This document shows positions 22,075 to 33,686 of a stretch of DNA of 64,000 nt, one piece after another (the first letter of the stretch is position 1; every line of letters begins with the position of its first letter). The position numbers were made by a program, and so were the translations under genes. Below the pieces are notes generated by a model, which saw nothing but the letters and a program-made list of their open reading frames with translations, did not search any database and was not told where the DNA came from. The stretch is from Dryocosmus kuriphilus (Eukaryota > Arthropoda > Insecta > Hymenoptera > Cynipidae): positions 147,859,813 to 147,923,812 of the forward strand of contig CM076193.1 in the NCBI GenBank assembly GCA_038277395.1, written 5' to 3'.

Positions 22075-23862
22075 TAACTATTTAAAAAAACCCAATAGAA
22101 TCTCTTGTACTGATAGAAAAATTGCACAAAATATTAAAATTTCCAAAAATTTTTTCAAAAATAATACAGATGTCCTTGTTACTCGAGCCGATAAAGAAAA
22201 TGTCACCCTTCTTCTCGATAAATCTTCATACTTTTCAAAGATGAATTCAATGCTTTGCGATTCTAATACTTATACTCAATTAAATTCTAATCCTCTAACA
22301 AAATTACAAAATTCAACTTCTTCTTTTATAAAAGACTGGACAAAAAAAGGATATTTTAAAAATATTAATAAAAATTTACTTTGTGTCTCAAATACCAATT
22401 TAGCTAGGATGTATGGTCTTCCAAAAATCCATAAAGATAACATTCCTCTCAGACCTGTTGTTATTAACACACCTACATATTTTCTTTCAAAATTTATCAG
22501 CAATATTCTTTCTAAATCCATACCTAAACTAAACTCCTTTGTAAAAAATTCCATCACTTTCCGCAATAATATTATCAATTTAAAAATTCCAGATAATTAT
22601 GTTTTTCTTTCCTTAGATGTTTCTTCTTTATTCACTAATATTCCATTAGATCTCGTCCTTTCTGGTTTAAATAATAGATGATCTTATATTAAAAAATTTA
22701 CCAACATTTCTCAGGATGATTTTAACAATTATATCACATTTTTAATGCAATCTACCTCATTTCAATTTGATAAAATATATTATAATCAAAATTTTGGTAC
22801 CCCCATGGGTTCACCTATATCAGGTATTTTATCTGAAATTGCTCTACAAGATTTAGAACATAACGATTTCAAGAAATTCAACTTTAAAATTTTTTCATTC
22901 TTTCGTTATGTCGATGATACTTTTCTAATCGTTCCAAAAGATAAAATTTCTGAAATTATTTCTAAATTTAACAGTCATCATAACAGATTACAATTTACCT
23001 TTGAAAATGGATCCGATAAAAGTATAAATTTCTTAAATATTCAAATTTCTAGAGACGAATTAGGTAACATTTCTACGAATTGATATAGAAAACAAACATA
23101 CTCTGGTAGACTCTTAAATTTTAACTCTAATCATCCTATTCAAAATAAAATCAATATTATTAAAAATATTACTGATTCTGCAATCTTACTTTCAGATAAA
23201 AAATTTCATCATCATAATATTAATTTTATTAAAAAAAATCTTATGGTACAACAATTATCCTGAACAATTTAGTAACATACATATTAATTCTAGACTATTT
23301 CAATTAAATAATAATAATATTAACACCACAAATTCTATAACTAATAATCCTCCTATTATTGAATCTAAAAAAACATTTGTATCATTTAACTTTTATCCTC
23401 AAACATATCCAATTCGTAGACTATTTTCACGCTACAATATTTCCACAATATTCATAATTGATTCAAAATTTAATTATTTTATAAAATTATATAAAGATCC
23501 TTTGGAAAAATTAGAAAATTGTAATGTGGTATATAAACTTAGTTGTTCTTGTGGACAATCTTACATAGGTCAAACAAAAAGATCCTTAAAAACTAAAAGA
23601 GACGAACATCACAATAACATAAATCATTGTGAAAAAAAACCATAGAGAAATTGCAAAGCATATTCATTCTTTACATAATAGTGACTCTACAGCTATAAAT
23701 TGGGATGAAATTACTATTCTACACAAGGAGCAAAATTATTGTAAGAGAATTTTTATGGAAATGGTTTACATTAAGAAAGAAGGGGAAAAAGCATTAAATA
23801 AAGTAACAGACTCAAACTTTTACAATCCAGTTTATGATATGTTCTTGAATAACATATTTTAA
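22075..23862 (+). pseudogene. Penelope-like reverse transcriptase plus GIY-YIG, family B
   Basis: In order the remnant shows: a VLVTRADKENVTLLLDK block (~22175), YGLPKIHKDNIPLRPVV (~22415), FLSLDVSSLFTNIP with the first catalytic Asp (~22605), GTPMGSPISGILSE (~22800), FFRYVDDTFLI with the paired catalytic Asp (~22905), SINFLNIQISRDE (~23025), then GIY-YIG: VVYKLSCSCGQSYIGQTKRS (~23525) through HREIAKHIH. This is the Penelope order of reverse transcriptase then endonuclease. Lesions are TGA at 22680 (Trp expected), TGA at ~23082 inside the conserved NWYRK, a frameshift near 23245 and another in the A-run near 23632. It is clearly a different family from the neighbouring A copies. Confidence 0.88.
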
Positions 23863-24593
23863 TATAATCTCTGATGTTTCTTATATTAGCAGAATTATAA
23901 TTTTTAAATTTCCCACTTCCACTCTTTTTCTCTTTCCTCTTCTACCATATCTTGTTCTCCTTCTATATCCTTCTTTCCCTTTCTCACTTCCTTCTTGTTG
24001 TTCATGACCAACCCATGTTTATCACATCAGTGTTTGCAGTTTTCCACGATGGCGAGGTATACTATGCCTCGTCCCATCAAGGATTCAATCCTTTTACTTT
24101 TATTTTATGACAATTGGTATAAATTCACCATGGATTTAATAACACTGACTTCTCTTTTTTCACTTTTTTTCTGTAAGGTAAGCCTCTCTATTTATGTTCT
24201 CTTACAATTTCCTAAATCAAACTATATGTGTTTTCTTACAATAACCTAAAACAATTTCTATTCCACTTTGCATAATCTATAAATTTACACTTTTATCCTT
24301 CTTATCACATGATTTTTATCACTATTTATACAGATACAATTATGGGATTATTATAAAAAATTTTGGACCAATTACAAATTTTAATTATTTTGATTCTATT
24401 GACAAACTGTACAAATTTACTCCAATCGTCGCAACATCCTTTTTCATCTTCTTCCGTAAAAAATCAAATTGTAAAAAATGGATTGAAAACTACACAACAG
24501 TTTTAGTAAGTCAATTTTCTTATATTTATATATTTTTAATCTAATATCATATTATACATTACATACTTCCATTAGATCGATAACATCTGTATT

Positions 24594-24627
24594 CTGAAGA
24601 GGTCATTTCATTAAATGACGAAACGTC
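24594..24627 (+). ncRNA. hammerhead-ribozyme-like motif in Penelope-like 3' region
   Basis: CTGAAGA fits the hammerhead core CUGANGA. It is followed by a perfect 7-bp stem (GTCATTT / AAATGAC, loop CATT), then GAAA and CGTC, which supplies a GUC cleavage triplet. Hammerheads with very short stem III are known from the terminal repeats of Penelope-like elements. Only one copy is seen and I have not shown a stem I, so activity is unproven. Confidence 0.6.
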
Positions 24628-24679
24628 AATAATAACATCTCCATATCATAGTCTGGAAGTGTCGAAAATGTTTTTATTT

Positions 24680-25939
24680 AAGTTTTTTAAAGATTATTTT
24701 CTATGGAGAAAATCAATTGTACATTACACTTGTTAAAAATTCTATAAAGACATTCATCAAAATTATGAATATATGGTAGTGTAATTATCTTTCTAATTTC
24801 AGATACCTCATTTGCTTTATCTAGATTTCTTGTATTTTGAGAACTTAAAAATTTATAGCGTTCGATGATTTTACTTTTTAACAAATCTAATCGATAACCA
24901 TTTTTTTTAAAAGTAGCTTTTATAAGAATTAGATTATCTTTAAAATATCTAACATCAGATAATTTTGTTGCTCTATCAACGAGGCCATAGATAACACTAA
25001 CTTTATGTTGAATTGGATGATAAGAGTTATAATTTAAAAATCTGCCAGACCATATTGTTTTACGGTACCAGATGATTTTATTATTTTCTATTGTAAGTGA
25101 TAAATCTAAAAAGTTAATTTTTTCATTTTTTGCCATTTCCATAGTAAATTTTAAATTATCATTTGCAGAGTTGAATTTAATTAAAATCTCTTGAACTTTA
25201 TCTTTAGGTAAACAAATTAAGGTATCATCAATATAGCGGAAATAAAAAATTATTGGAAAATTAATAGATTTTAGGACTTTACTTTCAATATTCTCCATAA
25301 CAATATTAGCAACGGCTGCTGATAATGGTGAGCCCATTGGTAGGCCAAAAATTTGTTGATAAAATTGGTTATTGAATTGACAGTATGATGATTCTAGACG
25401 TAGATTTAAAATTTTGTCAAAGTTATCTCTAGATAAAAAAGTGTGAGGTTTAATTTCCATCCATCGTTTACGTATGGTACTTCTTATAAGACTCCATGAG
25501 ATGTTAGTGTACATTGAAACAATATCCAAGGAGACAACAGTATAGTTATTAGGAATTGTGATTTTATCAATTTTATTTTTGAATTAGTTTTTCCAACAAT
25601 TTTTTGTAGATATTTTGATAAAGTTGTCGACATATTATAGAAGAGTGATCCAGGAAAAGATGTGATTGGTCTAAGAGGACAGTTTGGTTTATGCAGTTTA
25701 GGCAAACCATAGAATTTTGGAGCAATACCGTTTGTAGATTTAAAATAATAATATGCGTTATCACTTATAATTTTGTTGTTTTTAAAAGATGCTAATCAAT
25801 CATGTAAGTTTGATTGAAATTTAATTGTCGGATCTTTGTTTAAAATTTTATAAGTTGATTTGTCATTTAATAAATCAAGAGCTTTAGTAGTCTAATCAAT
25901 TTTGTTCATGATAACACTTTTATTACTTTTATCAGCTGA
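24680..25939 (-). pseudogene. Penelope-like reverse transcriptase, family A copy 1, 5' part
   Basis: The minus strand reads YGLPKLHKPNCPLRPITSFP, then SLDIVSMYTNISW (first catalytic Asp), FGLPMGSPLSAAVANIVME, FYFRYIDDTLICLPKDK (catalytic YIDD), INFLDLSLTIENN and WYRKTIWSGRFLN, and stops just before the GIY-YIG because the family-B element is inserted there. Lesions are a deletion with frameshift near 25575, a 6-bp loss before WYRK, and a stop in the N-terminal region near 25895. The 5' end is lost at ~25939, where the AT array begins. Confidence 0.85.
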
Positions 25940-27850
25940 GAAAATGGTTTGAGATCTATCATTGAAATATTTTTAAAATCACTTTAAGTTCTTTAAAATC
26001 ATAAAAAATTCCTTGAATTTCCTTGAAATATTTCGTAATGCGTTAGAATCTCTAAAAGATTCCCAAAAATCATATCAAATCTCTTAAAATTCTTTAAAGT
26101 TTCTTTGAAATCCCTTAAAATTCTTTAAATTCATTCAAAATTACCTAAATCTTTTTAAAATTCTGAAAATCATTAGAAACTTAGAAAATTTTCAAAAATC
26201 ATTAGAAATATTTTTTAAAAAAGTTTAAAGTTTTTGAAAATCCTTTATTATCCTCTGAGACTCCTAAAAATCATTTTAAATCCCTCTAAAATTTTATTAG
26301 CATACTTTGAGATGTTTTTGAAATCACTTTATATTGTTAAGAATCCTTAAAAATCTCTTGAACACAAATATTTTTTATTCCTTAAAATATCTAAAAACAT
26401 TCCTAAGAATCACTTAAAATCTTTTGATATGCTTTTAAGTTTCTTTGAAATATCTTTAAATTTTTCCGATGCATTCAAAATGGCTTGAAATCCTTTAAAA
26501 TTGACTTGAAGTAGTCTATTTATTTTCTATTTTATAAAATCTCTTAAAGTTCTTTAAAATCACTGAAAATATTTTGAAATTTTCGAAAATATTTTTAAAA
26601 TTCCTTTAAATTCTCTTAAACCTCTTGAAATACTTTAAAATATTACAAAATCCTTTAAAATCTCTTGAAATTCCTTAAGCTCTTCCTAAGTCGCTTAAAA
26701 TCCATTGAAACTTTTTAAAATATTAAAAAATATTTTTAAGATCACTCGAAATTCTTTACAATCTTTCAAAATTCTTGGAAATATCTTAAAATCACTATAA
26801 ATTGTTCGAAATGTCTTCGAATGTTTAAAAATTATTCGAAATTTTTAATAAAATACTATTAAATATTTTAAAAATCACTTCAACATCTTTAGAATGTTTT
26901 AAAATCACTTAAATTTATTTAAAATACTTTGATATACCTTAAAATCTCTTAAGAAATCAAAAAGTCACTGAAAATCTTCTAAAAATTAGTAAAAATATTT
27001 TTAAATCTGTTGAGATATTTTGAGATCTGCTTAAAATCGCTTTATATTCTTTAAATTTCAAAAACAACTTTTAAATACTTTACAATATTTCCAAATCCCT
27101 TAAGAAATTTTGAAATATTCGTAAAAAAAATTTTGAAAAACCATTATTACTTTTAAATCTTTTTAAATTTCCTCGAAATTCTTCAAGATCATTTTAATTC
27201 CTTAAAATATTACACGATCCTTTAAAACCTCTTGAAAAATTTTAAAATCATTTGTAGTCGCTTAAAATCCTTCCAAATTTTAAAAAATATTTTGAAATGT
27301 TTTTATGCATTTTGAAATTTTGTAAAAATCATTCCAAATTCTTTTAAATACTTTAAAATATTTTTAAATTACTTTAAATCGTTCTAAATTATTTTAAATC
27401 CTTTTAAATTTTTAATATCGTTTAAAATCCTTTGAAATTTTTTAAAAATCATTTCTTATAATCTTTCGAAATTGATTAAAATATTTGAAAATTATTAAAA
27501 AATTTTTCCATTTTTTTAAAAATCACTCTAGATTGTTTAAGATCCTTCAGAATTCTTCGAAAATCCTTTAAAATCCTTCGAAATTTCTTCAAATCACTTG
27601 AAATTGTCAGAAATTTCTTGGAATCATTTGAAGTCCCTTGAAATGTTTCGAAATTTATTGAAATATTTTTAAACGCATTGAAATATTTTAAAATGCATTG
27701 AAATATTTCAAAAATTTTTTCAAATCACTCTAAAATATATATAAAACCCTTTGAAATTTTTTTAAATTACTTTAAATTGTTTGAAATCCTTCTAAGTTTT
27801 TAACGATGATTTGAAATTTTATAAAATATTTTAATATATAATGTATGTAA
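25940..27850. repeat. degenerate AT array, CTTTAAAATCNCTTGAAAT-type units
   Basis: About 1.9 kb of diverged short units (TTTAAAATCCTTGAAATTC and variants) lie between two Penelope-like copies. The motif is the reverse complement of the TTTCAAGGATTTTAAA motif in the array at 46370-49260. There is no coding content. Confidence 0.7.
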
Positions 27851-27879
27851 TGTAAGCATTCCAAAATATATAATTTATA

Positions 27880-28003
27880 AACGCTAAATTTGTTAAATTT
27901 TCATATGTTGCGTCAAAAAATTTCGTTGATCATAAATTTCACGTATTGAAACTTTCAAAGTGAAAGTTTCCAAATGAAACTTTCAACGGCACATTGCTAA
28001 TAT
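27880..28003. repeat. GAAACTTTC-rich repeat end
   Basis: The GAAACTTTCAAAGTGAAAG inversion and the terminal string CGGCACATTGCTAATATA resemble bases 13690-13770. It marks the point where the 3' region of the next Penelope-like copy is cut off. Confidence 0.4.
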
Positions 28004-30084
28004 AGCTATAACCCGCGAAAAATGAGAAAAATTTGAAAAATTTTGAAAATTTAAAAATTATGAATGTCTGTAATTAAATTATTATAAATATTGCTAAGAT
28101 CTTGAATGTCAGTTCTGAAATTAATAGAATTTATATCATGTTGTATATGAATCATCTCTAGAATTAATCTTTTGTCCAGGTTAGGTTCTGTTTCTAAAAT
28201 TTGGACATCTCTTAAATTAAAATTTAAAACATGTGAAAAATCATATGCATTTTTAGCAATAGCCGTATTAGTTTCGTTCTTTTCAATAGATCTTTCATGT
28301 TCTCTGTTTCTAATACGTATAGTTCTACTAGTTTGTCCAATATATGTTTTTTCACAGTTTTTACATTTAAGTTTGTAAACGCAATTACATCTGTTTTCTT
28401 TCTTAGTTGCATCTTTTGTGTTTTAAAACAATTTTTTTTAAGATTATTTTCTATGGAGAAAATAAATTGTACATTACATTTGTTAAAAATTCTATAAAGA
28501 CATTCATCAAAATTATGAACATATGGTAGTGTAATTATCTTCTTTCTAATTTCAGATACTTCATTTGTTTTATCTAGATTTGTTGTATTTTGAGAACTTA
28601 AAAATTTATAGCGTTCGATGATTTTACTTTTTAACAAATCTAATGGATAACCATTTTTTTTAAAAGTATTTTTTATAAGAATTAGATTATCTTTATGGTA
28701 TCTAACATCAGATAATTTTGTTGCTTTATCAACGAGGCCATAGATAACACTAACTTTATATTGAATTGGATGATAAGAGTTATAATTTAGAAATCTGCGA
28801 GAATATATTGATTTGCGGTACCAGTTTGTGATGATTTTGTTATTTTCTATTGTAAGTGATAAATCTAAAAAGTTAATTTTTTCATTTGCTGCCATTTCCG
28901 TAGTAGATTTTAATTTATCATTTGCAGAGTTGAATTTAATTAAAATCTCTTGAACTGAATCTTTAGGTAAACAAATTAAGGTATCATCAATATAGCGAAC
29001 ATAAAAAATTATTGGAAAATTAATAGATTTTAGGACTTTACTTTCAATATTCTCCATAACAATATTAGCAACGGCTGCTGATAATGGTGAGCCCATTGGT
29101 AGGCCAAAAATTTGTTGATAAAATTGGTTATTGAATTGACAGTATGATGATTCTAGACATAGATTTAAAATTTTGTCAAAATTATCTCTAGATAAAAAAG
29201 TGTGAGGTTTAATTTCCATCCATCGTTTACGTATGGTACTTCTTATAAGACTCCATGAGATGTTAGTGTACATTGAAACAATATCCAAGGAGACAACAGT
29301 ATAGTTATTAGGAATTGTGATTTTATCAATTTTATTTTTCAAGTCCCAACTATCTTTAATGTGATATTTAGTTTTTCCAACAATTTTTTGTAGAGATTTT
29401 GATAAAGTTTTCGATATATTGTAGAAGGGGGATCCAGGAAAAGATGTGATTGGTCTAAGAGGATAGTTTGGTTTATGCAGTTTAGGCAAACCATAGAATT
29501 TTTTAGCAATACCGTTTATAGATTTAAAATAATAATATGCGTTATCACTTATAATTTTTTTGTTTTTAAAAGATGCTAATAAATCATGTAAGTTTGATTG
29601 AAATTTAATTGTCGGATCTTTGTTTAAAATTTTATAAGTTGATTTGTCATTTAATAAATCAAGAGCTTTAGTAGTATAATCAATTTTGTTCATGATAACA
29701 TTTTTATTACTTTTATCAGCTGAAGTTACAATAATGTCATTATTATAATGTAAAAATTCTTTAGTTTTTTTGATTTTATGTAATAAAGAGGAGTTTTTTA
29801 TTAAATTATTACTATATATCCAGTTTTGAGTCCAGTAAGTGACTTTATTTCTGATTGAATTTCTTAAACTTGGTTCAATGTTTTTCATATTGCATTCAAT
29901 ATTACAAATAAGTTTAGTAATTGGAAAATTTTGTTTATTGTAAGGTAATACAAAATTTCCTCCTAGACCAATCATCTCTTTCACTTCATTAGGTATAATT
30001 ACATTTGTCATATTGACAAACCAATTCTTAGTATCAGTTACTAATTTTGGATGTTGTTGGTATCTTAAGTTTTCAATTGAAATT
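28004..30084 (-). mobile_element. Penelope-like element family A, copy 2
   Basis: This is the longest copy. Its 3' region is truncated at TATAGCTATAACCCGCG (compare copies 1 and 3, which continue about 450 bp further). Its 5' end abuts the 5' end of copy 3, so the two are head to head. Confidence 0.85.
28051..30011 (-). pseudogene. Penelope-like reverse transcriptase plus GIY-YIG, family A copy 2 (one frameshift)
   Basis: A continuous 595-codon frame (30011 down to 28224) contains the Penelope N-terminal region (VTYWTQNWIYSN, IIVTSADKSNKNVIM), YGLPKLHKPNYPLRPITSFP, SLDIVSMYTNISW with the first catalytic Asp, FGLPMGSPLSAAVANIVME, FYVRYIDDTLICLPKD with the catalytic YIDD, SLTIENNKIITNWYRKS, and a Cys/Phe-rich connector NKCNVQFIFSIENN. 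A single-base deletion near 28430 (copy 3 reads AAAATCACAAAAGATGC, this copy lacks the T) shifts the frame. The GIY-YIG (VYKLKCKN, TYIGQTSRTIRIR) then continues in the next frame to a stop at 28051-28053. Codons continue upstream of the first Met for ~20 residues (RYQQHPKLVTDTKNWFVN), so the true start is lost. Only one visible lesion separates it from an intact protein, fewer than in any other copy here. Confidence 0.88.
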
Positions 30085-30086
30085 CA

Positions 30087-32385
30087 CTTGAAATTAAGGA
30101 TATCTTTAAAGACATTTATCATTTTAAAATTCAAATCATTCAAACTTTCTCAGTAAATTGTTTTAATAACTTAGAATTTAACACTTATCAAAGTATTCAC
30201 AAACATGTCAGTAAATTAATAAATTCATCAAAGTGACATTATATTATAATGACATTATTGTAACTTCAGCTGATAAAAGTAATAAAAGTGTTATCATGAA
30301 CAAAATTGATTATACTACTAAAGCTCTTGATTTATTAAATGACAAATCAACTTATAAAATTTTAAGGAAAGATCCGACAGTTAAACTTCAATCAAACTTG
30401 CATGATTTATTAACATCTTTTAAAAACAACAAAATTATAAATGATACCACATATTATTATTTTAACTCTACAAACGGTATTGCTCCAAAATTCTATGGTT
30501 TGCCTAAACTGCATAAACCAAACTGTCCTCTTAGACCAATCACATCCTTTCCTGGATCACCCTTCTATAATATGTCGAAAACTTTATCAAAATCTCTACA
30601 AAAAATTGTTGGAAAAACTAAATATCACATTAAACAGTTGGGACTTCAAAAATAAAACTGATAAAATCACAATTCCTAATAACTATACTGTTTTCTCCTT
30701 GGATATTGTTTCAATGTACACTAACATCTCATGGAGTCTCATAACAAGTACCATCCGTAAACGATGGATGGAAATTAAACCTCACACTAATTATCTAGAG
30801 GTAACTTTGACAAAATTTATATCTATGTCTAGAATCATCATACTGGCAATTCCATAACCAATTTTATCAACAAATTTTTGGCCTACCAATTGGCTCACCA
30901 TGCTGATATTGTTATGAAGAATATTGAAAATAAAGTTCTGTAATCTATTAATTTTCCAATAATTTTTTATTTCCGCTATATTGATGATACCTTAATTTGT
31001 TAACCTAAAGATAAAGTTCAAGAGATTTTAATTAAATTCAACTCTGCAAATGATAATTTAAAATTTACTATGGAAATGGCAACAAATGAAAAAATTAACT
31101 GTTTAGATTTATCACTTACAATAGAAAATAATAAAATCATCACAAACTGGTACCGTAAAACAATATGGTCTGGCAGATTTTTAAATTATCTATGGTTATC
31201 TATGATCTCGTTGATAGAGCAACAGAATTATCTGATGTTAGATACCATAAAGATAATCTAATTCTTATAAAAGATACTTTTAAAAAAATGGTTATCCATT
31301 AGATTTTTTAAAAAGTAAAATCATCGAACGCTATAAATTTTTAAGTTCTCAAAATACAACAAATCTAGATAAAACAAATGAGGTATCTGAAATTAGAAAA
31401 AAGATCATTACTCTACATATATAATTTTGATGAATGTCTTTATAGAATTTTTAACAAATGTAGTATACAACTGATTTTCTCCATAGAAAATAATCTTCAA
31501 AAAACTTGTTTTAAAATCACAAAAGATGCAACTAACAAGGAAAACAGATGTAATTGCGTTTACAAACTTAAATGTAAAAACAGTGAAAAAACATATATTG
31601 GACAAACTAGTAGAACTATACGTATTAGAAACAGAGAACATGAAAGATCTATTGAAAAGAACGAAACTAATACGGCTATTGCTAAAAATGCATATGATTT
31701 TTCACATGTTTTTAATTTAAATTTAAGAGATGTCCAAATTTTAGAAACAGAACCTAACCTGGACAAAAGATTAATTCTAGAGATGATTCATATACAACAT
31801 GATATAAATTCTATTAATTTTAGAACTGACATTTAAGGGCTTGGCAATATTTATAATAATTTAATTACACACATTCATAATTTTTAAATTTTCAAAATTT
31901 TTCTCGTTTTTCGCGGGTTATAGCTATATACGTATTATATGATGCTAACCTAAAATTTCAGTCATGACGTTTTTATCGGACAAACCTCATGGCTCTAACA
32001 AAATTGTCCTTATTTTTTAACTTAAACACCTTTTTGTTTAAGAAAATGGACACTAACTTAAGTAATAATAATTGCCTTTAAATAATAATATAATAATACA
32101 AACTTGTTTGCATTCTACAAAACATTAAGTTGAATAATCTTTTGTACAGGTTAGGTTTCACAGAATAAAGCCTGTTTTCTACAAAATATACGGAATGTTC
32201 CATTGATTTTGATTATTATACTACTGCTTTGAAAATGTTATAAAAATATCATGAATATGATTCAAATTTGAATCGAAACATGTTAGCAATGAATTTTTTA
32301 AAATAAACAGCAAAAAACCCAACAAAGGCCGCAACACTTTCAATTATACATTATTCTTGGGTAAAAATTATTATGCATTATATAA
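30087..32385 (+). mobile_element. Penelope-like element family A, copy 3
   Basis: This is the plus-strand copy with the most complete 3' region: stop at 31834-31836, then a region ending with the palindrome GATTCAAATTTGAATC at 32259-32274 followed by GAAAC, and a terminus near GGCCGCAACACTTTCAATTA. It matches copy 1 in reverse complement over its last ~870 bp. Confidence 0.85.
30100..31836 (+). pseudogene. Penelope-like reverse transcriptase plus GIY-YIG, family A copy 3
   Basis: An upstream block (EFNTYQSIHKHVSKLINSS, 30170-30232) is followed by a deletion, then NDIIVTSADKSNKSVIM and YGLPKLHKPNCPLRPITSFP. There is a frameshift near 30650, then SLDIVSMYTNISWSLI in another frame. The GLPMGSP motif is damaged (LPIGSPC then stop; 30880), and a stop immediately follows the YIDD motif region (RYIDDTLIC, ~30980). 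The last part is well preserved: NRCNCVYKLKCKN and TYIGQTSRTIRIRNREHERS in frame to TAA at 31834-31836. The endonuclease half is intact while the polymerase half is dead. Confidence 0.85.
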
Positions 32386-32389
32386 GTGT

Positions 32390-33682
32390 GTTTGAATCAA
32401 AGTGTGTTATTAAGTTTTTTTTTTTTTTTATAAACTTATTTCCAGAAAATAAAAATGATATCTGTCCACTATCATTAATTAATTAAGTAGCGAAAGTAAC
32501 CTATTATAAACTTAAGGTAGGAAGTTTATAGGCGTGTGAGCTAAGGTACTTCTATTATATTTTATTTCTGTATATACTATGTACAAAAGCTATGTATATA
32601 TTAATAAAGAAATGAAGTTTAAAAAATAAAAATGGGGCAATTATGTTTCATACTTTTTCGACATCCAGTTTTAATATGGTTCTCATTTCGGAAATGCTCG
32701 ATGATTATTTCAAGTTAAGAACTAAAAACAAAAACAAATTTTTTTAAATAATAATTTGTAGATTGTTTAAAAAGTGCTCTTTTCATCTATTTGAGTTTAA
32801 TTTTGCAATTTTTATGAAATTTTTCTAAAAAGACACTAGATCTATTACTAGAAGAGAGCATAATTTCTTAAATTTCAAACAGTGAAAAAGTTTCGTACTA
32901 CACATTTTTTTCGTATCTCGCATAGTTTTTGAGAAAAATGAATTGTTAATTTTTAGAAACGCAAAAACCATTTTTCTCAAAAATGAAATAAAATAAAAAT
33001 TTCACAACCCTAACAACTAATTTGAAAAATTATTTCACCGTGTCCCATTTTTTCTCGAAGACATCATTAAATTCGTTAACTGACGATTTACACCTTATAA
33101 ATCAAATTCACCTGTTCCATCCATGAACATCTTCCTTTCATTTTTCTCCATTATTCCCTTTTCCCGAAAATCCATAAACTCGAGTCTCAAATTGAATTAA
33201 GGCCCAACCTCCATCATGAAAATTTAACTCCACTCAAAGGCATTAAAAAGAGACTGGCAGAAAGGGAGCCCCTACCGAAAAAGGGTGGGTTCCAAATGAA
33301 AAATTCGACTCGGCTGAGGCATCGCACGCGTACAGGTGCATCGGTTAACGAGCGACCGATCGTGCACAACTCCCGTATAGCAGAAGAACCCAAGAGCGTA
33401 ATAAGCAATGAAAAAGGGAAAAAAATGCGAGAAAATGATACACGCGTAAAAGTCGAGGGGAGGTTATAAAAGCGAAAATTACCAACGTGAGTTAAAACGG
33501 GGAGATAACGAGTCGACATTCATAAATGTTACGTCTCAGAATTCACTTTCAACTTCGTTTTCTTCTCAAAAGGCCCGCAAAAGTAGGGGAGAAACGGCAA
33601 ATGCGGCACGGTGGTTAATATGGTACGCAGTAGCTTTTACTAATACCTGCGCGCTATGGACATACGAGGTTAGGCTCAGTAT
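32390..33682. other. unassigned stretch between Penelope-like and long-TIR elements
   Basis: There is an AT-rich first half, then a markedly less AT-rich block (33190-33680) with no tandem or inverted structure. The 101-codon minus-strand frame at 33214-33519 has no family resemblance. This block could be unique host sequence, one of few candidates in the window. Confidence 0.35.
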
Positions 33683-33686
33683 AATT

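Larger units (their letters stand above)
22015..24679 (+). mobile_element. Penelope-like element family B, inserted in family A copy 1
   Basis: AAGTTTTT lies at both borders (22007-22014 and 24680-24687), and the host element reads through once the insert and one copy of the 8-mer are removed. The insert carries a diverged reverse transcriptase and GIY-YIG and ends in an AT-rich 3' region with a hammerhead-like motif at 24594-24627. The start is probably 5'-truncated, because little precedes the conserved N-terminal block. Confidence 0.85.

Noticed and set aside
24036..24075. inverted GCGAGGTATACTATGCCTCG considered as a terminator-like hairpin
   Set aside because: It is a short palindrome inside the 3' region of a retroelement; nothing ties it to termination in a eukaryote.
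33214..33519. 101-codon minus-strand frame
   Set aside because: No motif, no splice context, and a hydrophobic, Ser/Phe-rich composition expected by chance; kept only as part of an unassigned stretch.
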